From Caballeronia sp. GAFFF1 (GTDB lineage: Bacteria; Pseudomonadota; Gammaproteobacteria; Burkholderiales; Burkholderiaceae): 64,000 bases of DNA. Shown here piece after piece: positions 18,175 to 25,652 of this stretch; position 1 is the stretch's first letter; each line of letters opens with the position of its first letter. The position numbers and the translations under genes are program-made. Under the pieces are notes generated by a model that worked only from the letters and a program-made list of their open reading frames with translations, ran no database searches and was not told the origin of the DNA. Location: assembly GCF_023630705.1 (NCBI RefSeq), contig NZ_JALQEM010000002.1:1-64000 (forward strand), read 5' to 3'.

Positions 18175-19083
18175 GTGACCACGGAGAGGCGCGACGGCGC
18201 AAGTTGCCCTGCGATGGACATAGGCGAGACGATTCAACGTTTACAGCAGGCTCACGAGCAGCAGGATGTGCTTGCCCGTGCGGCCGTCGAGGCTAATGTA
18301 CGAGAAGCGCCGGATCGGCGCGACGTATCGCAGGCTCTTGAAAAACAGCTATCCGCGTTGCAGAGTTCGATTGCCTCCGGCGCCGCGGATCTTCCGGGGC
18401 CCAGCAGTCCACATGTCGTTCTTGCGTCCGCTGCGGACATCGTGCAGACCGCTGCAGATAATGCAGTCATCCATAGCGGCGCACATACCGTCGTAACCAC
18501 CGGGGGGCATCTGGCGGCGAGCACGGGCGGGAGCCTGTTGGCCTCCGCCCATAAGGCAATTCGCTTTTTTGCCTACAAGCTAGGTATACGCATGGTGTCT
18601 TACGCAGAGGACATCGACGTGCAGGCTCTTAAGAAGAGCATCCACCTGTTAGCGAAACTTGACATCACACAGACGGCCAATCGCATAACGATCAAAGCCA
18701 GCGAAGAGGTAATGATTCATGGCGGCGACAGCTATATCAGCTTAAAAAACGGGAAGGTCACGGTAGGTGCAGGCGTCTACGAGGTTAACGCAAGAGCCAG
18801 GAACATGCCTCCCAAGCCGATCGGTTTGAGTCTGCGGGGGCTGCCGGACGTACAGGCGAACGATCAAGTGTTCCGGGTTCTTTCACCTACCGGCCAGCCG
18901 TTGCCGGGAGTGGACTACGTCGTGCAAGCGGCATCCGGCGGACACGTTTCTCGCACAGACGCTGCGGGACGAACGCCGTCACTAAACACCGAACAGTCAG
19001 AAAGCGTGAAATTCGCGCTGCATTGGGACGAGTTCGCAGCTGCATCCGGCGCAGCGGCGGATCCGGGCGCGCAACAACGATGA
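16384..19083 (+). CDS. vgrG: Type VI secretion spike protein VgrG, copy 1
   Basis: 899 residues, ribosome site GGAG at 16371. Residues 1-about 400 are the gp27-like base, about 425-510 the gp5-like OB fold ([27 protein letters not shown]), and about 673-809 the DUF2345 beta-prism extension. A C-terminal segment of about 90 residues follows ([31 protein letters not shown]), shaped like the transthyretin-like adaptor domain that docks cargo in other VgrGs. There is no catalytic motif, so cargo is probably the protein of the next gene. Residues 1-597 are nearly identical to the second vgrG at 46730. After residue 597 the two diverge sharply, and codon use becomes less GC-biased. Confidence 0.95.
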   Translation: [899 protein letters not shown]

Positions 19084-19095
19084 AGAGGAATTCTT

Positions 19096-20196
19096 GTGGC
19101 TGACAACCTTACTGTTACCGGCGAGACAAATCCCGAGCCAGATACCTGCGTGGATGCGAAATGTTGTTGCAACATCATTTGGTCGCTCGCACAACAGTTT
19201 GCGATGCGACAGATCGTGACTCACGCGCCGACGCACAATCACATGCCCGACTATCGCGAGGGAGATCGTTGCCTTTCGCGCAGACAACTGGAAACGTCCG
19301 CTCCCGAATTCGTTAGCAACTACGAGCTACGTGCACGCCGGATCGCAGCTGCCTACGCACGCGTGTTTCTCGAGGACTTTCACCTTGGAGACAAAAGCAA
19401 GATCGGCCGATTTTATTGGCTTGGTTTGGGCGCTTTCGCGTCGAAACAGGTAGCGGCGACATTACATCAATGGCAGGTGAAGTATTTAGCAAGATGGTCC
19501 GAGCTCTATGAAGGGCTGGGTCGAGGTAATCTTTGGCTCTTTAATGATGTATTGGCCTGGTTCTATGGGTATGCCGCAGGTTCAGATACCTTCATGGCCT
19601 GCGCGCCGTCGCGGAACAGCGAGAAATTTGTCGCACAGGTTTCGGCTAACTTCAAGCGTCAGAAGGGTTATGCTGAATCAATTGACAAAATTCCTTACGT
19701 TATAGATGCGGAGACCGGAGAGAAGAAAAAGCAGCTGGGTTACTTGCAATGCACGCCCACAGTAATGCGAGGTTTCAACGCGATCGCTATGTGGGAACTA
19801 ATCCAGGATCCCATCCTGAAGGCTACATACGCTTTCGCGCACTTGCTAGCGATTGCTCAACACGAGCAGGGCGAGGTGTTGCAAGGTCTGATTTATGACG
19901 ATCCTTCCTTTTGCGGATGGTTGGGAACCCAGCGAATCGCTTCGAAGGCGCCGCTCGTTGGCGCGTTAGTGCCAAGCCTTCGACTTGTATTGAGCCCCGA
20001 GTATCAGACCGATGACGAGGAGTTGAACTCTGATGCACCTGAGGGACTTGTCCTTGAAGATTACAGGCAGCGTATGAGTTGGATAAAAGGTGCAGCCCGA
20101 AAATACCATAATCTCATGCAAGGGAAGAGAAGATCGCAGATGTACGTCTTCTTGACGGAAATAAAGAGCTGGGGCGATGCCGAGGTGTCTTCATGA
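19096..20196 (+). CDS. Candidate T6SS effector, function unknown
   Basis: 366 residues from a GTG at 19096 with a strong ribosome site (GAAGAGGA). It has no signal peptide. The N-terminus is Cys-rich (DTCVDAKCCCNIIW). The body is rich in aromatic and helical segments (IGRFYWLGLGAFASKQVAATLHQW, then GNLWLFNDVLAWFYGYAAGSDTFMAC and IAQHEQGEVLQGL). No MIX motif, phospholipase, amidase, nuclease or metalloprotease motif is visible. The HEQ motif faintly recalls DUF2515 proteins, a low-confidence impression. Position directly after vgrG and directly before an overlapping membrane/periplasmic protein gene fits an effector whose target lies in the periplasm or membrane. Codon use is markedly less GC-biased than the core genes, which points to transfer. 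Confidence 0.65.
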   Translation: MADNLTVTGETNPEPDTCVDAKCCCNIIWSLAQQFAMRQIVTHAPTHNHMPDYREGDRCLSRRQLETSAPEFVSNYELRARRIAAAYARVFLEDFHLGDKSKIGRFYWLGLGAFASKQVAATLHQWQVKYLARWSELYEGLGRGNLWLFNDVLAWFYGYAAGSDTFMACAPSRNSEKFVAQVSANFKRQKGYAESIDKIPYVIDAETGEKKKQLGYLQCTPTVMRGFNAIAMWELIQDPILKATYAFAHLLAIAQHEQGEVLQGLIYDDPSFCGWLGTQRIASKAPLVGALVPSLRLVLSPEYQTDDEELNSDAPEGLVLEDYRQRMSWIKGAARKYHNLMQGKRRSQMYVFLTEIKSWGDAEVSS

Positions 20197-21110
20197 GAGG
20201 GGTCTCTGCAGCAGGTATTCTTCTCGCAGTACTGGTGGTCTGCGCAACGATTCTTCATGCGCCGCACTGGGCGCTCGGCTCAACCGCAATTTTAGGGAAA
20301 GAGATGTCTCAGACGCACACACTTATCCGCCTTGGCAATCCCCAGCTGTCTGACCTCGATGGTCCCGGCGCGTCTATCGATAAGCATCCAACTGGCACGA
20401 CGTTTTATCAGCGTGAGTGGCAGAGAGGTAGCTTGGGTACAGTCGAATTTGCTCATGGAAAGCACACCTTTGTACTGGACAATGTGTTGTCCGTGCTTGG
20501 GACTGCGGATGAGGACGTGCCCAAAGGAATCTATCAGTGGGACATCAATTTCGGCGTGAGTCCAGAACAGGCTGACACGCACGAAGCTGCGCGCGGTCGT
20601 GTCATGTCGTTGCTGGCGCTACTACGTGCTGTGGGATGGAAACGTTACATTCCTGCGAGCCTGCCTCGTTTAAAAGGTAGAGAAGCGTGGATCTACAATG
20701 CTTCTTCAGGAGTAGGCGGCGTTTACTCCCTAGATTCCACTTACACTCCCACCATTGAAGAGTGGAAGTCGATGTTGCCGAACCGTCCCCGATGGTTATT
20801 CCAAGCCGATGGCGTGTATCTGGAAGTCGTCGTCGATGAGAGCAATATGGCAGGACTTGTCGGTAAGAGTACCTATTTACTAGGCGTGGATGCGCAGAGC
20901 GAATTCGGTTTTTACGGGATTGGTTACTTTGCAGGTAATGCTGAGCGAATCGACAATTGGAAAGTACTGATCTCCGCTGAACTTGCAAAATACCACGAGG
21001 ACCGCATCAAGGCAGAGGCAAGATTGCGTGCTGCGGGTTATACAATCGACACGACTTACCAAGATCCGCCCATCTTGAGCCTTAAAGCCTCAGAAAACCG
21101 CACGCAATAG
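20193..21110 (+). CDS. Candidate immunity protein for the upstream effector (membrane-anchored or periplasmic)
   Basis: 305 residues, the ATG overlapping the effector stop by 4 bases (ATGA), so the two are translationally coupled. The N-terminus MRGVSAAGILLAVLVVCATILHAPHWALG is a signal peptide or signal anchor, which puts the protein on the periplasmic side. The remainder is soluble-looking with no domain I know. Regions IYQWDINFGVSPEQADTHEAARGRVMSLLALLRAVGWKRYIP and GVYLEVVVDESNMAG are ordered-looking. An overlapping, exported partner next to a vgrG-linked effector is the standard layout of a T6SS immunity gene. No biochemical role can be read. Confidence 0.65.
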   Translation: MRGVSAAGILLAVLVVCATILHAPHWALGSTAILGKEMSQTHTLIRLGNPQLSDLDGPGASIDKHPTGTTFYQREWQRGSLGTVEFAHGKHTFVLDNVLSVLGTADEDVPKGIYQWDINFGVSPEQADTHEAARGRVMSLLALLRAVGWKRYIPASLPRLKGREAWIYNASSGVGGVYSLDSTYTPTIEEWKSMLPNRPRWLFQADGVYLEVVVDESNMAGLVGKSTYLLGVDAQSEFGFYGIGYFAGNAERIDNWKVLISAELAKYHEDRIKAEARLRAAGYTIDTTYQDPPILSLKASENRTQ

Positions 21111-21119
21111 GAGATGCGA

Positions 21120-21398
21120 ATGGAACGCTCAACGGTGGCTGGCAGGGCGCAGATTGTCGTCGGCGATGCCACCGATCATGGAGGTCGAGTTGTTTCCGGT
21201 AGCCCGTCATCGACTTGGGGCCCGAGTGATATTCCGATCGCCCGCAAAGGCGACAAAGTCACGTGCCCTCGGTGCACACCGCACGTGTTCGTGATCGCTG
21301 AAGGCTATGACGATAGCTTGGACTTCGGCGCTCCGGTTGCACTCGAAGGGCATTCGACGACATGCGGTGCGTTACTCATTGCTCGACTTGTCGATTAG
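21120..21398 (+). CDS. PAAR-domain protein, T6SS spike tip 1
   Basis: 92 residues from the ATG at 21120, chosen because AGGAG lies six bases upstream; the ATG at 21114 is too close to it. Features of the PAAR cone are the Zn-site residues (CPRCTPHVF and HSTTCGALL) and Gly-rich turns (VVGDATDHGGRVVSGSP, then GDKVTC). PAAR proteins cap the VgrG trimer and sharpen the spike. It lies ten bases after the immunity candidate and closes the first island. Confidence 0.88.
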   Translation: MERSTVAGRAQIVVGDATDHGGRVVSGSPSSTWGPSDIPIARKGDKVTCPRCTPHVFVIAEGYDDSLDFGAPVALEGHSTTCGALLIARLVD

Positions 21399-21460
21399 CA
21401 ACTGGAGGAAGATCACGGCACCGTTTGCGCAAGCTGCTCAAAGTCGCCGGTTGCGAGGGG

Positions 21461-21640
21461 GCTCGAATCCGCCAACTCCCGCCGAGCGTCTTGCATCGGG
21501 CACGAGTAAGGCGCTGAAGCGCCAACTCCCGCCGACCGCTCTGCATGGGGCGGGAGTAAGGCGCTAAAGCGCCAACTCCCGCCGACCGCCTTGCATGGGG
21601 CGGGAGTAGGCGCTGAAGCGCCAACTCCCGCCGACACGTC
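21461..21640. repeat. 50-bp tandem hairpin repeats, three full periods plus a part
   Basis: GCCAACTCCC begins at 21471, 21521, 21571 and 21620, a period of 50, 50 and 49. Each unit can fold: GGCGGGAGT pairs with ACTCCCGCC, and inside it GGCGC pairs with GCGCC around a TGAA or TAAA loop. The first unit is degenerate (CACGAGTAAGG). The block fills the gap between the PAAR gene and the ferredoxin gene. Confidence 0.85.
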
Positions 21641-21690
21641 CCCCGACATCGCTCGCTATAATCGACCGACACCCCCATCGCCGGACGCTC

Positions 21691-22020
21691 ATGGACTCCT
21701 TCTACAAGTACCACGTGTTCTTCTGCCTGAATCAGCGCGATGCCGACGCCTCGCGTCCCAGTTGCGCGAACTGCAACGCGCAAGCCATGCAGGAGCACGC
21801 GAAAAAGCGCGTGAAGAAGCTCGGCCTCGCCGGCGAAGGCAAAGTGCGCATCAACAAGGCCGGCTGTCTGGACCGCTGCGAGCAAGGGCCGGTCGTCGTC
21901 GTGTATCCGGAAGGCACGTGGTACACGTATGTCGATGAAACCGACATCGACGAAATCGTCGATTCGCATCTCGCCAACGGCAAGATCGTCGAGCGTCTTC
22001 TGATCGATCAACCCGTCTGA
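21691..22020 (+). CDS. Thioredoxin-like [2Fe-2S] ferredoxin
   Basis: 109 residues. Cysteines C12, C25, C59 and C63 have the C-x12-C-x33-C-x3-C spacing of thioredoxin-fold ferredoxins of the NuoE C-terminal type; C28 is extra. INKAGCLDRCEQGPVVVVYPEGTWY is the typical second half. It is a stand-alone electron carrier with an unknown redox partner. It precedes an alpha/beta hydrolase gene by 11 bp, and the pair is probably an operon. Confidence 0.88.
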   Translation: MDSFYKYHVFFCLNQRDADASRPSCANCNAQAMQEHAKKRVKKLGLAGEGKVRINKAGCLDRCEQGPVVVVYPEGTWYTYVDETDIDEIVDSHLANGKIVERLLIDQPV

Positions 22021-22031
22021 CGCCCGCCTTC

Positions 22032-22658
22032 ATGAACGCGCAAACAGAAAAGTTTCTCATCGACGGCCCGGCGGGCAAGATCGAAGTCGCGCTCGATCGC
22101 ACGGAGTCCGCGCCGCGCGGCATCGCGCTCGTCGCGCATCCGCATCCGCTCTTCGGCGGGACGATGGACAACAAGGTCGCGCAAACGCTCGCGCGCACCT
22201 TCGTGCAGCTCGGCTATACGACGTATCGCTCCAATTTCCGCGGCGTCGGGCAGACCGAAGGCGAGCACGACAACGGCATCGGGGAGCGCGAAGACCTGCT
22301 CGCGGTCATCGAACACATGCGCGCGCAGCCCGGCCAGCGCGACGTGCCCATCGTGCTCGCGGGCTTTTCCTTCGGCACCTTCGTGCTGTCGCATGTCGCG
22401 AAGCGCATGCAGGAAAGCGGGCAGGCAATCGAGCGCATGGTGTTCGTCGGCACGGCGGCGAGCCGCTGGGAAGTCGCGCCGGTGCCCGAGAACACGCTCG
22501 TGATCCACGGCGAAGTGGACGATACGGTGCCCATCGCCTCCGTCTACGACTGGGCGCGGCCGCAGGAACTGCCGGTCGTCGTCATTCCGGGCGGCGAGCA
22601 TTTCTTCCATCGCAAGCTGCATATTCTCAAGCGCGTGATCGTCGACGCCTGGCGTTAG
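22032..22658 (+). CDS. Alpha/beta hydrolase
   Basis: 208 residues. The nucleophile elbow is G-F-S113-F-G. An oxyanion-hole region (VAHPHPLFGGTMDN) is followed by RSNFRGVGQTEGEHD. The acid and base residues are probably the Asp in HGEVDDTVP and the His in GGEHFFHRK. This is the dienelactone-hydrolase-like group often annotated only as alpha/beta hydrolase. The substrate is unknown. It is probably translated from the same message as the ferredoxin gene. Confidence 0.87.
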   Translation: MNAQTEKFLIDGPAGKIEVALDRTESAPRGIALVAHPHPLFGGTMDNKVAQTLARTFVQLGYTTYRSNFRGVGQTEGEHDNGIGEREDLLAVIEHMRAQPGQRDVPIVLAGFSFGTFVLSHVAKRMQESGQAIERMVFVGTAASRWEVAPVPENTLVIHGEVDDTVPIASVYDWARPQELPVVVIPGGEHFFHRKLHILKRVIVDAWR

Positions 22659-23121
22659 CCTTCCGAAGGCTTTCGCCGCGCGCCGGCTCAGGCCGTCATC
22701 GCAATTCGACTTTTCGCTTAAGGCATCGCCTGAAAAAGCGCGGATTGGCGCCGGTCTCACGCAGATTCGCCGTAATCACGCTCTTGGCCGCGCGTATAAT
22801 GGCGCAGAATTTTTTCGCCGCGACTCCGTGTCACAACGCTGCTTTCCAACGCTGCTTTCCAACGTTGTGTCCGCACGCTGTGACCCGACGCTGCGGCGAA
22901 AAGCCCGACGCCAGAGCGCCGGCTCATTGCCGGCCTACGCGACGTTCGAAAACAAACGTTTGAGAACCGATGGCGCGGCCGTCTGTCGAATGTGCGCTCC
23001 TTCGCCGCGGTACCCCCGCGTGCCCGTTTCCGCCAGCAGGCGAAGAGCGCGACCGGCACGAACGGTCTGCCTGTTCAACCCGCGCTTCGCCGCCTTTCGG
23101 ATCATCCCGGGCGGAGCGCCG
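22659..23121. other. 463-base gap before dacC with promoter candidate and a 13-bp tandem repeat
   Basis: A perfect TATAAT at 22795-22800 is the best -10 candidate; no clear -35 at 17 bp. AACGCTGCTTTCC occurs twice in tandem (22835-22860), followed by a partial third copy. GCCGGC-TCATT-GCCGGC (about 22918-22934) forms a hairpin. The dacC frame stays open through most of this gap, but no ribosome site or signal peptide supports an upstream start. The transcript therefore seems to have a leader of about 300 bases. Confidence 0.5.
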
Positions 23122-24378
23122 ATGCTCTTTCTGCCGACCGATCCTATGCGCTTTTTCCCTTCCGGCTTTTCTGTTTCGCCCGTCTCCGCTTTCGTTTCCA
23201 CTACCGCCATTCACCGCCGCGCATTCAAGGCCGCCGTCGTGCTGCCGGCCATGCTCGCTGCCGCGAGCGCGTTCGCGCAGGTGCCGCCGCCCGCGGTGAC
23301 GGCGCATTCGTGGGTGCTCGTCGATGCCACCAGCAATCAGGTGCTCGCATCCGGCAATCCGGATGAACGCGTCGAGCCGGCGTCGCTCACGAAGCTGATG
23401 ACCGCGTATCTCGTCTTCGACGCGCTGAAGTCCAAGAAGATCAACATGGACCAGACGGTCATGCCGACCGAGGCGGTGCGCCGCGTGAGGACGGACGAGT
23501 CGCGCATGTTCATCGAGGCGAACAAGCCGGTCACGGTGCATGACCTCGTGTACGGCATGATCATCCAGTCGGGCAATGACGCGGCCATCGCGCTCGCGGA
23601 ACTCGTCGGCGGCAGCGAGGCCAACTTCGTCAATCTGATGAACGGCGCGGCGCAGCGCATCGGCATGAAGCACACGCACTATGCCGACGTGAACGGCATG
23701 CCTGATCCGCAGCACTACACGACGGCAGGCGACCTCGCCGTGCTGTCGACGCGCCTGATCCGCGACTTTCCCGAGTACTACAGCATCTTCTCGGAGAAGG
23801 AATTCACGTACAACAAGATCAAGCAGCCGAACCGCAACCGCCTGCTGTGGCTCGATCCGAGCGTCGACGGTCTCAAGACCGGCCACACGAAAGCGGCGGG
23901 CTATTGCCTGATCGCCACGGCCAAGCGTTCGCTGCCGGGCATGCCGGACGCGAGCCGGCGTCTCGTCGCCGTCATGATGGGCGAGCCGAAGGAATCGGCG
24001 CGCGTGCAGGACAGCCTCAAGATGCTGAACTACGGCTACACCGCGTATGACGCGCTGCGCCTCTACAAGGCGAACCAGGTGATCGAATCGCCGCGCGTGT
24101 ACAAGGGCGCGACCGACAACGTGCAGGCGGGCGTCGAGACGGATCAGTACATCACCGTGCCGAAGGGTCTCGGCGACAAGGTCAAGCCGACTATCACGCG
24201 CAACGACTTGCTGATCGCGCCGATCAAGAAGGGCCAGCAGATCGGCACCGTGCGCATGATGGCGGACGGCCGTGACGTAGCGCAGTTCCCGCTCGTCGCG
24301 TTGCAGGACGTGCCGCAAGCCGGCCTCTTCGGCCGCCTGTGGGATTCCGCGCTGCTGATGTGGCAAAAGAAGAAGTAA
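23122..24378 (+). CDS. dacC: D-alanyl-D-alanine carboxypeptidase (PBP5/6 family)
   Basis: 418 residues from the ATG at 23122 (GGAG five bases upstream). The N-terminus carries a long signal sequence ending in AAASAFAQ. Penicillin-binding motifs are complete: S88-L-T-K91, S150-G-N152 and K252-T-G254. The C-terminal part is the beta-rich PBP5 domain, ending in an amphipathic membrane anchor (FGRLWDSALLMWQKKK). It trims the terminal D-Ala from pentapeptides in the periplasm and so limits cross-linking. It is followed 31 bp later by the D-amino-acid transaminase gene, an operon with a shared D-Ala theme. Confidence 0.94.
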   Translation: MLFLPTDPMRFFPSGFSVSPVSAFVSTTAIHRRAFKAAVVLPAMLAAASAFAQVPPPAVTAHSWVLVDATSNQVLASGNPDERVEPASLTKLMTAYLVFDALKSKKINMDQTVMPTEAVRRVRTDESRMFIEANKPVTVHDLVYGMIIQSGNDAAIALAELVGGSEANFVNLMNGAAQRIGMKHTHYADVNGMPDPQHYTTAGDLAVLSTRLIRDFPEYYSIFSEKEFTYNKIKQPNRNRLLWLDPSVDGLKTGHTKAAGYCLIATAKRSLPGMPDASRRLVAVMMGEPKESARVQDSLKMLNYGYTAYDALRLYKANQVIESPRVYKGATDNVQAGVETDQYITVPKGLGDKVKPTITRNDLLIAPIKKGQQIGTVRMMADGRDVAQFPLVALQDVPQAGLFGRLWDSALLMWQKKK

Positions 24379-24409
24379 TCGCGTTTTCTGTTCCAACGGA
24401 GCGGTCCGA

Positions 24410-25327
24410 ATGAGTCAAAGCCAAGCCGACGACTTCAACCCGACGGTCTATCTGAACGGCGAGTGGGGACCGCTTTCCGAAGCGCGCATTCCGGTGCTGG
24501 ATCGGGGCTTCATCTTCGGCGACGGCATCTATGAAGTCGTCCCGCTCTACGCGCAGGGCGGCGGCGCGCGTCTGCCGTTCCGGCTCACGCAGCATCTCGC
24601 GCGGCTGAACCGGAGTCTCGGCAAGATCCGCATCGAGAATCCGTTCGACGACGCCGGCTGGCGCGCGCTCATCGCCCGCGCGATCGAGGCGAACGCTGGT
24701 CCGGGCGACGCCCTTGTCTACATTCAGGTGACGCGCGGCGTCGCGAAAAAGCGCGGGCACGCGTTCCCGGCCGGCATCACGCCGACCGTTTTCGTGATGC
24801 TGAGTCCGCTCGTGCTGCCGAGCGCCGCGAGCCGCGCGCAAGGCGCGGTCGCCGTGACGGCCGAGGACAAGCGCTGGCTGCACTGCGACATCAAATCGGT
24901 CTCGCTGCTCGGCAACGTGCTGATGGCGCAGCACGCGGCGGAAAACGACGCGCTCGAAACCATCCAGTTGCGCGACGGCTTGCTTACCGAAGGTTCGTCC
25001 TCAAATGTGTGGGTAGTGAAGGACGGCGCGCTGCTGGGCGTGCCGCGCGGCCCGCGCATCCTCGAAGGTATCCGTTACGGGCTCGTCGAGGAACTCGCGG
25101 CCGAGGCGGGCATTCGGTTCGAGGAACGCGACATCACCGAGGCCGAGCTGCGCGCCGCCGACGAAATCATGATCAGCTCGGCGACGAAGGAAGTCATGCC
25201 GATCACCACGCTCGACGGCCAGGCCGTCGGCGACGGCCGTCCCGGCCCGGTCTATGCTGCGCTGTACGACGCCTACCAGCGGGCGAAGTCGCGCGAGTTC
25301 GCGCAGCAGGCGAGCCGCGCCGGTTAA
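24410..25327 (+). CDS. dat: D-amino acid aminotransferase (class IV)
   Basis: 305 residues of the fold-type IV PLP enzymes. The catalytic Lys is K162 in HCDIKSVSLLGNVLM. The phosphate-binding stretches are TEGSSSNVWVV and ISSATKEVMPIT. DRGFIFGDGIYEVVP near the N-terminus fits the Dat/Ilve/PabC superfamily. The HCDIKS context is that of D-alanine transaminases rather than of branched-chain enzymes. It interconverts D-Ala and alpha-keto acids with other D-amino acids. Its position after dacC, whose product releases D-Ala, supports this reading. Confidence 0.88.
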   Translation: MSQSQADDFNPTVYLNGEWGPLSEARIPVLDRGFIFGDGIYEVVPLYAQGGGARLPFRLTQHLARLNRSLGKIRIENPFDDAGWRALIARAIEANAGPGDALVYIQVTRGVAKKRGHAFPAGITPTVFVMLSPLVLPSAASRAQGAVAVTAEDKRWLHCDIKSVSLLGNVLMAQHAAENDALETIQLRDGLLTEGSSSNVWVVKDGALLGVPRGPRILEGIRYGLVEELAAEAGIRFEERDITEAELRAADEIMISSATKEVMPITTLDGQAVGDGRPGPVYAALYDAYQRAKSREFAQQASRAG

Positions 25328-25337
25328 GGAGAAACCC

Positions 25338-25652
25338 ATGTCCGATTCATTCGATTCCAAGCCGCAGTCGGCCGATCCGACGCAGGCCAGCAGCACCGAC
25401 GAGCTGTTCAACTTCCCCTGCGATTTCCCGATCAAGGTGATGGGCAAGTCGCATCCCGAGTTTCAGGACACCATCGTCACCGTGATCCGCGAGTTCGACA
25501 ACGAGTTCGACGTGACGCGCGTCGAAGCGCGGCCGTCGTCCGGCGGCAACTACACGGGTCTGACGTGCACGGTTCGCGCGCAGAACCGCGCGCATCTGGA
25601 CGACATCTATCGCGCGCTCACCGGGCACCCGATGGTCAAGGTAGTGCTCTGA
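25338..25652 (+). CDS. ybeD: YbeD family protein (DUF493)
   Basis: 104 residues from the ATG at 25338 (AAGGAGA upstream). It has the ACT-like DUF493 fold (FPCDFPIKVMGKSHPEFQDTIVTVI, then YTGLTCTVRAQNRAHLDDIYRALTGHPMVKVVL). The family lies next to lipB in many proteobacteria and is thought to act in lipoate metabolism or its regulation; the exact role is not known. Here the lipB link is interrupted by an inserted LysR gene and a DUF2917 gene. Its last 17 bases overlap the convergent LysR gene. Confidence 0.88.
   Translation: MSDSFDSKPQSADPTQASSTDELFNFPCDFPIKVMGKSHPEFQDTIVTVIREFDNEFDVTRVEARPSSGGNYTGLTCTVRAQNRAHLDDIYRALTGHPMVKVVL

Noticed and set aside
21461-21640. CRISPR array
   Set aside because: Units are contiguous 50-bp tandem repeats that differ by a few bases; there are no unique spacers and no cas genes.
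22828-23121. 98-residue N-terminal extension of DacC
   Set aside because: It would bury the signal peptide and lacks a ribosome site; the ATG at 23122 has both.
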